DNA of 64,000 nt from Providencia heimbachae ATCC 35613. Its GTDB lineage: Bacteria > Pseudomonadota > Gammaproteobacteria > Enterobacterales > Enterobacteriaceae. The position numbers and the translations under genes are program-made. Numbering within the stretch: the first letter of the stretch is position 1; every line of letters begins with the position of its first letter. Under the pieces are notes generated by a model. That model was not told the origin of the DNA, ran no database searches, and saw nothing but the letters and a program-made list of their open reading frames with translations. Shown piece after piece: positions 18,296-26,527 of this stretch. Where the stretch lies: NCBI RefSeq assembly GCF_001655055.1, contig NZ_LXEW01000017.1, forward strand, positions 38,167 through 102,166, read 5' to 3'.

Positions 18296-19009
18296 ATGAA
18301 TGAAAAAGATTTTTTAGAAAATTATAATCGAAATGATTATTTATCCCCTTTAATTAGCGTCGATACTGTTTTATTCACATACCATGAAAATACACTAAAA
18401 GTACTTTTAGTTGAGCGAGCGAACCATCCCGAAAAAGGCAAATGGGGACTTCCGGGAGGCTTTATTGATGAAAGCTGTGATAACACGCTGGAAGATACCG
18501 TTTTACGCAAGCTAAAAGAGAAGACGGGCGTGATCCCTCCTTATATTGAGCAGCTTTGTACAGTAGGGGGTCAGCAACGAGATAAACGTGGGTGGTCTGT
18601 CACCGTTTGTTATACCGCACTCATCGCGCACCAATCTTGTGAAGCGCATATTGATAGTGTGGATTCAGTGCGATGGGTTTCTATTGATGAAATTGAAAGT
18701 ATGTCGCTTGCCTTTGATCATAGAGAACTTTACCAGCAAGCACATGAACGTTTAAGACAGAAATCGCTATATTCCATCGTACCCGGCTTTGCGTTGCCTG
18801 ATGTATTTACTTTGTCGGAATTGCAGCATGTGCATGAAGTGTTAATTGGCAAGTCGATACAAAATAAATCCTTCAGACGCCGTTTAGAACAAGCAGATTT
18901 ATTGATTGATACGGGAGAAAAACGTCACGAACGTGGCAGACCGGCAAATCTGTATCGACTAAAATCACAATCTGCTGACTATCGTTTTATTCGAAATTTA
19001 GAATTTTAA
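18296..19009 (+). CDS. Nudix/winged-helix regulator, NrtR-like
   Basis: A 237-residue protein with a Nudix domain at about 15-150 and a C-terminal winged helix ([31 protein letters not shown]). This is the architecture of NrtR, the Nudix-related repressor of NAD genes that senses ADP-ribose-type ligands. The Nudix box is degenerate: RKLKEKTG replaces the canonical REUxEExG, with Lys at two of the metal-binding Glu positions. Sensing rather than hydrolysis is therefore likely. An ATG at 18251 adds 15 codons but lies within the candidate promoter. The gene faces the SPFH/NAD-kinase-like pair, and its 3' end overlaps the convergent VF530 gene by four bases. Confidence 0.8.
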   Translation: MNEKDFLENYNRNDYLSPLISVDTVLFTYHENTLKVLLVERANHPEKGKWGLPGGFIDESCDNTLEDTVLRKLKEKTGVIPPYIEQLCTVGGQQRDKRGWSVTVCYTALIAHQSCEAHIDSVDSVRWVSIDEIESMSLAFDHRELYQQAHERLRQKSLYSIVPGFALPDVFTLSELQHVHEVLIGKSIQNKSFRRRLEQADLLIDTGEKRHERGRPANLYRLKSQSADYRFIRNLEF

Positions 19010-19284
19010 GCTCGGTGATTGCCCCATGGATCAGAGTCTGGATAATCAGGCTCATCCATCTCATCGTCACTGAATGAATCTAAATATAGCACTTCTACCT
19101 CAGCGCGGGCCCAAGGTGTTCTACGCAAGAATTTTAAACTCGATTTAACACTAGGATCGCTTTTAAAACAATTGATCTTGATAAGGTTACTTAACTTATT
19201 CCAACCATATTTGGCAACCAATGCGTTAATCTGCATTTCAAGTGTCACACCATGTAATGGGTCTTTAGAATTGTGTGCTGTCAT
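19006..19284 (-). CDS. VF530-family (DUF2132) DNA-binding-like protein
   Basis: A 92-residue protein with the family signature [20 protein letters not shown], then [31 protein letters not shown] and an acidic tail ([19 protein letters not shown]). The structure of the Vibrio fischeri member is described as SAP-like and possibly DNA-binding, but the role is unknown. An AGGA Shine-Dalgarno lies six bases upstream, inside the preceding small gene. The gene is last in a compact series after scsD. Confidence 0.8.
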   Translation of the reverse strand: MTAHNSKDPLHGVTLEMQINALVAKYGWNKLSNLIKINCFKSDPSVKSSLKFLRRTPWARAEVEVLYLDSFSDDEMDEPDYPDSDPWGNHRA

Positions 19285-19287
19285 GGT

Positions 19288-19413
19288 CTATCCTGTTAAG
19301 TACCGCAAAAAATTATGGAGAAGGTAACCAATCAACATAATGCATGCAAGTAAAAAATAGGAAATTAATGCGTTAAAACGCGAGCCGATATTCAACAACT
19401 GCGTTTTAACCAT
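19288..19413 (-). CDS. Small membrane protein (41 aa), unrecognised
   Basis: The ATG at 19413 starts 8 bases after the scsD stop, with AAAGAGAATA in front as a Shine-Dalgarno. The TAG at 19288-19290 is three bases before the VF530 start. The product has a basic N-terminus (MVKTQLLNIGSR), one hydrophobic helix at about 15-37 (ALISYFLLACIMLIGYLL) and a short tail. The helix contains one Cys. Tight spacing on both sides and a usable ribosome site argue for a real gene; the family is unknown to me. Confidence 0.5.
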   Translation of the reverse strand: MVKTQLLNIGSRFNALISYFLLACIMLIGYLLHNFLRYLTG

Positions 19414-19421
19414 TATTCTCT

Positions 19422-19922
19422 TTAAAACGAAGCTAACCACAAACGCGTTTTTAGCCCCAAATAGCTTGTCCATCCTGTCGTAAAACTCACTAACTCGCCT
19501 TTATCAATAATCATAAATGTGGGTGTAGCGCTCACGCCTACAATATTGGCAAGCTGCCCATTGATGTCATTAATAACAGGAAATTCTAATTCCTTCTTTT
19601 CCATTCCAGTAAGCAGACGCGATGTTTCACCTGATCGTATTGCGATGGAGATAACAGGTACTCCCGACTTAGATAAATCAGAGACTGTGGGTGATGTTAT
19701 TTTACAGACCCCACACCATGTCGCCCAAAAATAAACTAAGATCGGCTGTTCTTTACTAAGTTCTGCTAATGAAATTGTTTCGCCATTAGCCAGTGCCTGC
19801 GATTCCAACAATACCGGAGCTAAGCTTTGTGGCTTACGCCAAAGGTCCATCACCGTAAAAGCAACAAATAAAATAATTGCCAATACAATAAGTTCTTTAG
19901 ACCACTTTTTTAATCTAGTCAT
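19422..19922 (-). CDS. scsD: Membrane-anchored thioredoxin-like protein ScsD
   Basis: ScsD is a TlpA/ResA-like reductant of the periplasm, tied to copper and redox stress tolerance in Salmonella and Proteus. The 166 residues have a basic N-terminus, a single signal anchor at about 10-27, and a thioredoxin fold with WCGVC (C70, C73) and the cis-Pro loop VSATPTFMII. In the usual scsABCD order it follows scsC closely. Here 257 bases with an ERIC and two tandem copies of its end separate them, so expression may be partly uncoupled. Confidence 0.85.
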   Translation of the reverse strand: MTRLKKWSKELIVLAIILFVAFTVMDLWRKPQSLAPVLLESQALANGETISLAELSKEQPILVYFWATWCGVCKITSPTVSDLSKSGVPVISIAIRSGETSRLLTGMEKKELEFPVINDINGQLANIVGVSATPTFMIIDKGELVSFTTGWTSYLGLKTRLWLASF

Positions 19923-19960
19923 AGTGTTTAACCCAAATCATAAACACACGCCGAAAATCT

Positions 19961-20053
19961 ATTCTCTAAATATTTCGCGTTACAGCCCGAAAATACGTCA
20001 AAAAATTATTCTCTAAATAGTTCGCGTTACAGCCCGAAATACGACAAAAAATT
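19961..20053. repeat. Two tandem copies of an ERIC end
   Basis: Direct repeats of about 46-47 bp start at 19961 and 20008, and the same start, ATTCTCTAAATA, recurs at 20054 where the full ERIC begins. Each unit runs on through TTCGCGTTACAGCCCGAAA and an A-rich end. It is an amplified left terminus of the adjacent ERIC. Confidence 0.8.
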
Positions 20054-20179
20054 ATTCTCTAAATAGTTCGCGTTGTGGCTAGGCGGCAAAACAAGGTTAT
20101 CTTGGGGAGCATACAAAAGTATGTGACCCGAGTAACCGAGTGAAGCCAACACTGCCACAGCGTGAAATATGACGAGAAT
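20054..20179 (+). repeat. ERIC-like repeat between scsC and scsD
   Basis: A 126-bp element with GGCTAGGCGGCAAAACAAGG, central GAGCATACAAAAGTATGTGA, GTGAAGCCAACACTGCC and the end GAAATATGACGAGAAT. Its last base abuts the scsC stop codon (20180-20182). Same length and layout as the copy at 13550. Confidence 0.85.
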
Positions 20180-20908
20180 TTATTTGAGCTTGGCGAGCTG
20201 ATCTTTAACTATTGCCTCAAACTGCTGAGCATCAATCGCGCCGGGGATCAACTCATCGCCGACAAGTGTAGCTGGCGTGCCATTCACACCCAACTTTTCC
20301 GCTAACATCATATTTGTGCGGATACCTTCACGACTTTTGTCACTGGCTTTAAGTTTCTCATTGCCTGTTGCTTTAAGCGCTTCTTTAATGTTTGCATCCG
20401 TTAGCATGCCTTGCTTTTGCATAAATTTATGATGTAAGGCCTCGAAGGCTTTTGGATCTTCTTGCCACAGCGTCATCACTAGTTGTGATGAGTCTAATGA
20501 CGTTTGGCCTTTGAAAGGTAAGTATTTGATAACAACCGCGACATCTGGATTATTTTTCACTAACTCAACCAGTTGCGGATCAAAACGCTTACAGAACGGG
20601 CAGTTAAAATCAGTAAAGCTAACTAAAACCAGTTTTGCATCTTTTGCGCCAATGCGTGGGCTAGTGGGATCATTATACAGTGCGTTATGCTCTGCTTTTA
20701 ATGTCTCTTGCATCTGTGCTTGTTGCTTTTCACCTTGTTTTGCTTGCAAAGCAACAATCGCTTCTTCAAGAATTTCAGGATTTTCAACCAGCGTATCACG
20801 CACTAGTTTACGGACTTGTGCTTCTTGATCTGCGGTTAATGGAGCCGCATGTGCCGTTGCACCCAGCATTAGCGATGAGAATAGAACAGCTAAAATTGTT
20901 TTTTTCAT
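20180..20908 (-). CDS. scsC: Periplasmic DsbA-like protein ScsC
   Basis: ScsC is a periplasmic thiol-disulfide protein; the Proteus mirabilis form is a trimeric disulfide isomerase. The 242 residues begin with a signal peptide (cleavage after about 21, TAHA-AP). A helical N-terminal segment of about 22-85 follows, with the length and charge expected of the trimerisation stalk. The thioredoxin fold has CPFC (C103, C106) and cis-Pro GTPAT. Its ATG overlaps the scsB stop by four bases, so the electron donor ScsB and its client are coupled. Confidence 0.9.
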   Translation of the reverse strand: MKKTILAVLFSSLMLGATAHAAPLTADQEAQVRKLVRDTLVENPEILEEAIVALQAKQGEKQQAQMQETLKAEHNALYNDPTSPRIGAKDAKLVLVSFTDFNCPFCKRFDPQLVELVKNNPDVAVVIKYLPFKGQTSLDSSQLVMTLWQEDPKAFEALHHKFMQKQGMLTDANIKEALKATGNEKLKASDKSREGIRTNMMLAEKLGVNGTPATLVGDELIPGAIDAQQFEAIVKDQLAKLK

Positions 20909-22983
20909 TTTTCGGCTCCTTTGGCCTCTTTCATAATTGATAATAGTGATTCACGATCAAGTATCGTTGACAGTATTTTCCCCTCTGCCAAGTTAGGGCC
21001 ATAAATTTGGTTAAATGGAACCGCGACTTGTCCACGTTGTTGCAAAAAGGCGGTAATTTCTGGAGAAGGTTTCGTCCAATCGCCTCTTAATGCCACAACA
21101 TCAGGTTCACTTAATGTTTGCTGTATTTCATCTCTCAACAAGACATTATATTTATTCGCTTTACAGGTTACGCACCATTCTGCGGTTACATCAATAAATA
21201 CCCGCTTATTTTGTGAAAGTGCTTGCGTGATTGCTTGCTCAGTTAAAGGCTGCCAATCAACACTGTCTTTCACCAATGTGTGGCTGCCTCCATTTTGATC
21301 AAGCGCCATCCAGCTAAATCCACCCGCAAGGATCGCAAAGAGAATAAACGGCAGTATTGTTTTAGCTATTCCATTGTTTTTTAATAGAAAAACAACAAGT
21401 AACAATAGGAAGATAACTGCAATAATAATAGAGTAAGTGGCGCCAAAGTGGGGGATCAATAAACTAATTAACCACAAACTCGATACCAGCATCATCATGC
21501 CAAGTACGGCACGAAGTTTGCTCATCCAAGCACCCGGTTTTGGTAATAACTTGGCGATGGCTGGAAATGCGGCTATCAGTAACCAAGGCAGGCTCATACC
21601 GACACCTAAAGCCGTAAAGATAAGCCATAGCTGTTCCATTGGTGCAGCAAGCGCAAATGCCACTGCAGTGCCCAGAAAAGGTGCAGAACAAGGCGTCGCT
21701 AATAACGTTGCAAAGACGCCTTGCCAAAAGTGCCCACTATTACTATGGCCACCCGCTGTCGCTAAACGTGTATTAGCTTTGCTGCCAAGGTTGATTTCAA
21801 AAAGACCAAATAAGTTTGCGGTAAACAATGCAGTCACAAGCACCATAAAGCCGATAAACCACGGATTTTGGAATTGAATTCCCCAGCCCACCACTTGCTG
21901 ACCGACTCGCAGCAAAGTCATTAGCAATGCCAATAACCAGAAAGAAACTAAGATACCGGATGATGATAATAAAAATTGGCGGCGGATCGTTTTTTGTTCA
22001 CCTTGCGGCACCATCAATACCGAGCCAAGTTTCATGGCTAAAACAGGCAAAACACACGGCATTAGGTTTAAAATCAGTCCACCTAATAATGCGAATGATA
22101 TTATTTGCCATAATGGGATGGCTAACCCAGCACTGCTTTGTATTATCGAGCCAGTAAATGGTGAAACTTCGCTGCTAACTTGCTGAGAAATATCACCATC
22201 AGTGACAACAAAAGAGACCGTTTTACCGGTTAAATCCGGTGCTTCACCGCCCCAGTCATCACCCACATCAATCGTTGCTGTTAGGTTATTTCCAGACACA
22301 TCAATTTTGGGTACGCCAAATGCAGCACCTTCAATCGCATCGGTAAATAGATTCGGTTTTCCCCATTCACTACCTGCCGTTTTCTGTAGTTCAACGACCA
22401 ATTTATCGCCAGAGAAACCAACTTTTGTTTGTTCAACTAAGCCACTCGTTGGCGGAACACCGCCTTTAGCTTGGTTAAAAGCCCAACTAAAATCAGCAGG
22501 CGCTGGCTCTGTTAAATCTAACTCAAACGGGTAGTCAGTAAGGATACAAACATTGCTACAAGTAGACAGTGTTAAAACACCCGATAATTTATCAAGTTTT
22601 TCATCACTGGTTACCGTAATCGGAAAAACGATATCCCCCATGTAACCTTGTGTTGAAATACCGGCAACATCAAAGCGCCCTGGTGCTGGCCACTGCCAGT
22701 CAACGGAATTAACTGGGCTTTCCCAATTAATTGCAGGAGCAACCCCACCTTCTCCCGGTGATCGCCAATAGGTTTTCCACCCTTCTTCCAATTTAACATC
22801 TAATAAAATGTTAACTTTACCGTTTTCTTGTGCAGAGCTAAGTAAACGTACTTCTGCATGTCTTGGGCTGTTATCGTTCATCCAACCCGTTTTGGCAGGC
22901 TGTAACCACCCCGTATCGGCAGCCTGAAGGCTACTCGAAAATAGAGCAAATAATATAAATAATGAATTAATAAAAAAACGCAT
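20905..22983 (-). CDS. scsB: Membrane thiol:disulfide interchange protein ScsB
   Basis: ScsB is DsbD-like: it passes electrons from cytoplasmic thioredoxin across the inner membrane to ScsC. The 692 residues have a signal peptide and a periplasmic N-terminal region of about 280 residues with a Cys pair (CSNVC). A transmembrane domain with LNLMPCVLPVLAMKL and TPCSAPFLGTAVAFAL follows. The C-terminal thioredoxin domain has CVTC at C604 and C607. A strong GGAGGAA Shine-Dalgarno precedes the ATG. It lies between scsA-like and scsC. Confidence 0.9.
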   Translation of the reverse strand: MRFFINSLFILFALFSSSLQAADTGWLQPAKTGWMNDNSPRHAEVRLLSSAQENGKVNILLDVKLEEGWKTYWRSPGEGGVAPAINWESPVNSVDWQWPAPGRFDVAGISTQGYMGDIVFPITVTSDEKLDKLSGVLTLSTCSNVCILTDYPFELDLTEPAPADFSWAFNQAKGGVPPTSGLVEQTKVGFSGDKLVVELQKTAGSEWGKPNLFTDAIEGAAFGVPKIDVSGNNLTATIDVGDDWGGEAPDLTGKTVSFVVTDGDISQQVSSEVSPFTGSIIQSSAGLAIPLWQIISFALLGGLILNLMPCVLPVLAMKLGSVLMVPQGEQKTIRRQFLLSSSGILVSFWLLALLMTLLRVGQQVVGWGIQFQNPWFIGFMVLVTALFTANLFGLFEINLGSKANTRLATAGGHSNSGHFWQGVFATLLATPCSAPFLGTAVAFALAAPMEQLWLIFTALGVGMSLPWLLIAAFPAIAKLLPKPGAWMSKLRAVLGMMMLVSSLWLISLLIPHFGATYSIIIAVIFLLLLVVFLLKNNGIAKTILPFILFAILAGGFSWMALDQNGGSHTLVKDSVDWQPLTEQAITQALSQNKRVFIDVTAEWCVTCKANKYNVLLRDEIQQTLSEPDVVALRGDWTKPSPEITAFLQQRGQVAVPFNQIYGPNLAEGKILSTILDRESLLSIMKEAKGAEK

Positions 22984-23030
22984 GGTTCCTCCAGAATAAA
23001 TGACACCAACGAACTAAAAATCGTGGTGTT

Positions 23031-23426
23031 CTAATTCCGAAGATTACAGAACTGTAAGTGGAGCCTGACTTTAGGAGGGGCATGTTTCTCTTCACGGTTT
23101 GCTCTATATATAAAGAGGTTAGTGCAAAAAACAGCGAGTACAGCCAAAGAAAGAAACACAAAGAAAAACGGTTCAATAACAACAGGTATCAGTGTTAATA
23201 AAGACTTGGCACTGAGCTCACAGGTTGAAAGGTTTGAGTCGCTATCTTTTTGCTGTTCAGTATAGGAAAACAGAGATTCAGGATTAGAGTGTAACTGTGT
23301 AACGGAATGCGGAACTAAAAAATGGGCGAATAGACGCTCTCCGAGGGCTCTTTGATTCATACAAACCAATACCATCAGACAGGCGAGTATCACTAATCCA
23401 TTGCCTAATTTTAAATGCCTATTCAT
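23031..23426 (-). CDS. scsA: ScsA-like small membrane protein
   Basis: A 131-residue protein with an N-terminal transmembrane segment at about 9-25, a polar loop with a Cys, and a second hydrophobic stretch at about 78-107. The basic tail ends PPKVRLHLQFCNLRN. Size, two-helix layout and position ahead of scsB fit ScsA of Salmonella, whose function is unclear. Sequence identity is judged from memory only, so the name is tentative. scsB begins 47 bases downstream. Confidence 0.6.
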   Translation of the reverse strand: MNRHLKLGNGLVILACLMVLVCMNQRALGERLFAHFLVPHSVTQLHSNPESLFSYTEQQKDSDSNLSTCELSAKSLLTLIPVVIEPFFFVFLSLAVLAVFCTNLFIYRANREEKHAPPKVRLHLQFCNLRN

Positions 23427-23494
23427 TTATGTCTCAGATCATCATCCTAAAACCACACCAGTGAACCGCTTTCGGCCTGTGTACGTTGTTTATC

Positions 23495-23608
23495 TATACC
23501 CAAAATAATTCAAGGGAAATGTCGTCGCGACCTCAGTGATGCATAAGCGTGTGATTCGACGAGTTAAGTGACGTTAACAACCCGATAAAGTGATGAATGA
23601 CGAGTATA
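23495..23608 (+). repeat. Diverged ERIC-like repeat
   Basis: 114 bp from TATACCCAAAATAATTCAAG to GAATGACGAGTATA. Both termini match the ERIC ends, and the centre has GATGCATAAGCGTGTGATTCG in the place of the central inverted repeat. It is more diverged than the copies at 13550 and 20054. Confidence 0.6.
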
Positions 23609-24000
23609 TAAGCCAAATAAAGATCACATCTTACACAGCAAAACATTCGGTACAAGTAGCAACGGCTAACCTTACAAACATTACCATTCATTTATCACAT
23701 TTAAACTCATCCTTATCTGAAACTAGGCACAAAAATTGCAACATCTGTGGTTGAGAATCCTAAATGAGGATGATTTGCACCCAGACAGTGCGCGATTATC
23801 GATTTTAGGCAACTATTCACCATATTAGTGCAGTAATTCAAGAACAGCCCAAATAATATGCGAGATAGCTCCCGATTTTGAAACAATTCATTTTCATTAG
23901 TTAACAATTTTAATTACTTTTTAACAATAATAAAACATATAGCTAATGATCGCGGCATTGATGAAATCTGCGAAACATCAGCAAGCACAACACAATAAAA

Positions 24001-24070
24001 CCAAAATAATTCGAGTTACAGGTCGCTGAACGTAGTCAACATCCCTGCAACTTGAAGTATGAGGGTTATA
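24001..24070 (+). repeat. Internally deleted ERIC in the gltI leader
   Basis: About 70 bp joining an ERIC left end (CCAAAATAATTCGAGTTACA) to a right end (GCAACTTGAAGTATGAGGGT) with the centre missing. It ends 27 bases before gltI and contributes the false upstream ATG at 24059. Confidence 0.65.
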
Positions 24071-24097
24071 CACCGATGTTCTAAAGGAGCTGTAATT

Positions 24098-24991
24098 ATG
24101 CGTATAAGTAAGCTTGCATTATCGATGATGATTCTAGGTGCTACCTGTGCAGTTCAAGCAGAAGAGTTAAATGGCACTCTGAAAAAAATTAAAGACAATG
24201 GTGTGATTGTTGTTGGTCACCGTGAATCTTCTGTCCCATTCTCTTACTATGATAACAGCCAAAAAGTTGTTGGTTATTCACAAGATTATTCAAACGAAAT
24301 CGTCGATGCAGTGAAAAAGAAACTCAACATGCCTGATCTTGAGGTAAAACTTATCCCCATTACATCACAAAATCGTATTCCACTTCTCCAAAATGGCACA
24401 TTTGATTTCGAATGTGGTTCAACGACCAATAATTTAGAAAGACAAAAACAAGCCGCTTTCTCTAATACTATCTTCGTTGTCGGAACACGTTTGCTGACGA
24501 AAGGTGATTCTGGCGTGAAAGACTTCGCCGATCTTGCAGGTAAAAACGTGGTTGTCACTTCGGGAACAACCTCTGAAATTCTGCTTAATCAGTTAAATGA
24601 TGAGAAAAACATGAAAATGCGCATTATCAGTGCAAAAGATCATGGTGACTCATTCCGCACACTAGAATCAGGCCGAGCAGTTGCCTTTATGATGGATGAC
24701 GCACTTCTTGCTGGTGAGCGTGCTAAAGCCAAAAAACCGACTATTTGGGAAATCGTGGGCAAACCACAAACAGAAGAAGCATACGGATGTATGCTGCGTA
24801 AAGATGACCCTCAATTTAAAGCGCTCGTCGATGACACAATTGCTAAAGCACAAACATCTGGCGTAGCTGAAAAATCCTTTGATCGTTGGTTTAACCAACC
24901 TATCCCACCTAAAAACCTGAACCTGAAATTTACGTTGTCTGATGAAATGAAAGCATTATACAAATCACCTAACGATAAAGCATTGAACTAA
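24098..24991 (+). CDS. gltI: Glutamate/aspartate-binding periplasmic protein
   Basis: GltI captures glutamate and aspartate in the periplasm for GltJKL. The 297 residues begin with a signal peptide (cleaved after about 22, AVQA-EE). A family 3 solute-binding fold follows, with VVGHRESSVPFSYYDN, FECGSTTNN and GDSFRTLESGRAVAFMMDD. An AAGGAG Shine-Dalgarno sits seven bases before the ATG at 24098. The frame extends 13 codons to an ATG at 24059, but that lies in ERIC sequence and has no ribosome site. It leads a four-gene importer operon, here without the rihA neighbourhood I recall in E. coli. Confidence 0.95.
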   Translation: MRISKLALSMMILGATCAVQAEELNGTLKKIKDNGVIVVGHRESSVPFSYYDNSQKVVGYSQDYSNEIVDAVKKKLNMPDLEVKLIPITSQNRIPLLQNGTFDFECGSTTNNLERQKQAAFSNTIFVVGTRLLTKGDSGVKDFADLAGKNVVVTSGTTSEILLNQLNDEKNMKMRIISAKDHGDSFRTLESGRAVAFMMDDALLAGERAKAKKPTIWEIVGKPQTEEAYGCMLRKDDPQFKALVDDTIAKAQTSGVAEKSFDRWFNQPIPPKNLNLKFTLSDEMKALYKSPNDKALN

Positions 24992-25028
24992 TAAAAAGAC
25001 AAACAGGGTGTTACTGGAAGTAAGAATT

Positions 25029-25053
25029 GCAAGGCGGTCGTTCCCCGCCTTGC
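25029..25053 (+). other. Stem-loop between gltI and gltJ
   Basis: A perfect 9-bp GC-rich stem, GCAAGGCGG (25029-25037) and CCGCCTTGC (25045-25053), with a 7-base loop and no T run. Such hairpins after binding-protein genes commonly protect the upstream mRNA, keeping the binding protein in excess over the permease. Its role here is inferred. Confidence 0.6.
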
Positions 25054-25104
25054 ATCCTCTTCCCAGTTTTCGGGACAATGTTGTTGCCCACAGGAAGTCA
25101 TATT

Positions 25105-25845
25105 ATGTCTATAAATTGGAATTGGGGAATATTCCTACAGGAAGCCCCGTTTGGGAATACCACCTATTTAGGGTGGTTAATATCTGGCCTTGAAGTCACG
25201 GTTACATTATCCATTTGCGCATGGATCATCGCTTTCTTAGTCGGCTCATTTTTCGGTATTTTACGCACTGTTCCTAACCGCTTTTTAGCTTTTTTAGGCA
25301 CAGCCTATGTCGAACTTTTTCGTAATGTCCCACTCATTGTTCAATTCTTCACTTGGTACTTAGTGGTTCCTGAGCTGCTGCCTAAATCTATAGGTGATTG
25401 GTTTAAAATGGAGTTAGATCCAAATTACCAATTCTTCATTTCTTCGATGCTTTGCCTTGGTCTATTTACCGCAGCTCGAATGACAGAGCAAGTTCGTGCC
25501 GCAATCCAATCACTGCCTAGAGGACAAAAAAGTGCGGCTTTAGCCATGGGATTAACGTTACCGCAATCTTACCGTTACGTTTTATTGCCAAATGCTTATC
25601 GTGTCATTTTGCCACCAATGACCTCGGAAATGCTTAACTTAGTCAAAAACTCGGCTATCGCATCAACCATTGGGTTGGTTGACATGGCAGCACAAGCTGG
25701 AAAGCTGCTTGATTACTCGGCTCACGCTTGGGAATCGTTCACGGCAATTACATTAGGCTATGTCGGTATCAACGTGATTATTATGATATTGATGACCCTG
25801 CTTGAGCGTAAAGTTCGCTTACCTGGCACACTGGGAGGGCGATAA
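25105..25845 (+). CDS. gltJ: Glutamate/aspartate ABC transporter permease GltJ
   Basis: One of two inner-membrane channel subunits of the GltIJKL importer. The 246 residues start [20 protein letters not shown], as in E. coli, and carry the permease-ATPase contact loop ([22 protein letters not shown]) near 150. An AGGAAG Shine-Dalgarno supports the ATG at 25105. The frame opens earlier at a TTG inside the stem-loop, which I reject. gltK follows one base after the stop. Confidence 0.95.
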   Translation: MSINWNWGIFLQEAPFGNTTYLGWLISGLEVTVTLSICAWIIAFLVGSFFGILRTVPNRFLAFLGTAYVELFRNVPLIVQFFTWYLVVPELLPKSIGDWFKMELDPNYQFFISSMLCLGLFTAARMTEQVRAAIQSLPRGQKSAALAMGLTLPQSYRYVLLPNAYRVILPPMTSEMLNLVKNSAIASTIGLVDMAAQAGKLLDYSAHAWESFTAITLGYVGINVIIMILMTLLERKVRLPGTLGGR

Positions 25846-25846
25846 G

Positions 25847-26527
25847 ATGATTTATGATTTTGACTGGAGTTCCATAGCACCGAGTATGCCATTTTTGATT
25901 GATGGCTTCATCGTTACAGCAAAAATCACGGTCACAGCCATTGTGGTGGGCATTTTGTGGGGAACCGTACTTGCTGTTATGCGTTTGTCTTCATTCGCAC
26001 CGATCCGCTGGTTTGCGGTGCTATACGTCAATACTTTCCGCTCAATCCCCCTCGTCATGGTATTGCTGTGGTTCTATTTGATTGTGCCTACCTTATTACA
26101 AAATGTTCTAGGCTTATCACCAAAAAATGATATTCGTTTGATTTCTGCAATGATAGCCTTTTCATTGTTTGAAGCGGCTTATTACTCAGAAATTATCCGA
26201 GCAGGCATTCAAAGTATCTCCCGAGGCCAAGCCTCTGCGGCGCTAGCGCTCGGTATGACGCATATGCAGACCATGAGACTCATTGTGTTACCACAAGCAT
26301 TCAAAGCGATGGTTCCATTATTGCTAACGCAAGGTATTGTGTTATTTCAGGATTCCTCACTTGTCTACGTACTGAGTCTGACCGACTTTTTCCGCACCGC
26401 AACCAACATTGGTGAGCGTGATGGTACGCAAGTAGAGATGGTGCTGTTTGCAGGTCTGGTGTACTTTATTATTAGTTTTGGCACTTCTATGCTAGTGAAT
26501 TATCTTAAGAAAAGGACTGTTTCATGA
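25847..26527 (+). CDS. gltK: Glutamate/aspartate ABC transporter permease GltK
   Basis: Second channel subunit, 226 residues, with the HisMQ-type fold. The coupling loop [23 protein letters not shown] is near 125. A GGAGGG Shine-Dalgarno formed by the end of gltJ precedes the ATG at 25847; the frame is open 15 codons further upstream inside gltJ. Its stop overlaps the gltL ATG by four bases, so the permeases and ATPase are translationally linked. Confidence 0.95.
   Translation: MIYDFDWSSIAPSMPFLIDGFIVTAKITVTAIVVGILWGTVLAVMRLSSFAPIRWFAVLYVNTFRSIPLVMVLLWFYLIVPTLLQNVLGLSPKNDIRLISAMIAFSLFEAAYYSEIIRAGIQSISRGQASAALALGMTHMQTMRLIVLPQAFKAMVPLLLTQGIVLFQDSSLVYVLSLTDFFRTATNIGERDGTQVEMVLFAGLVYFIISFGTSMLVNYLKKRTVS

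Larger units (their letters stand above)
23427..24097. other. Intergenic region between scsA and gltI
   Basis: This 671-bp stretch has no gene I can support and holds two ERIC-derived repeats (23495-23608 and 24001-24070). A plausible gltI promoter is TTAACA (23921-23926), 17 bp, then TAATGA (23944-23949), upstream of the second repeat. An open frame at 23713-23907 on the minus strand has no recognisable features or good start. Confidence 0.5.

Noticed and set aside
23713..23907. 64-codon minus-strand frame between scsA and gltI
   Set aside because: No Shine-Dalgarno of note, no domain or hydrophobic pattern, AT-rich intergenic DNA between repeats.
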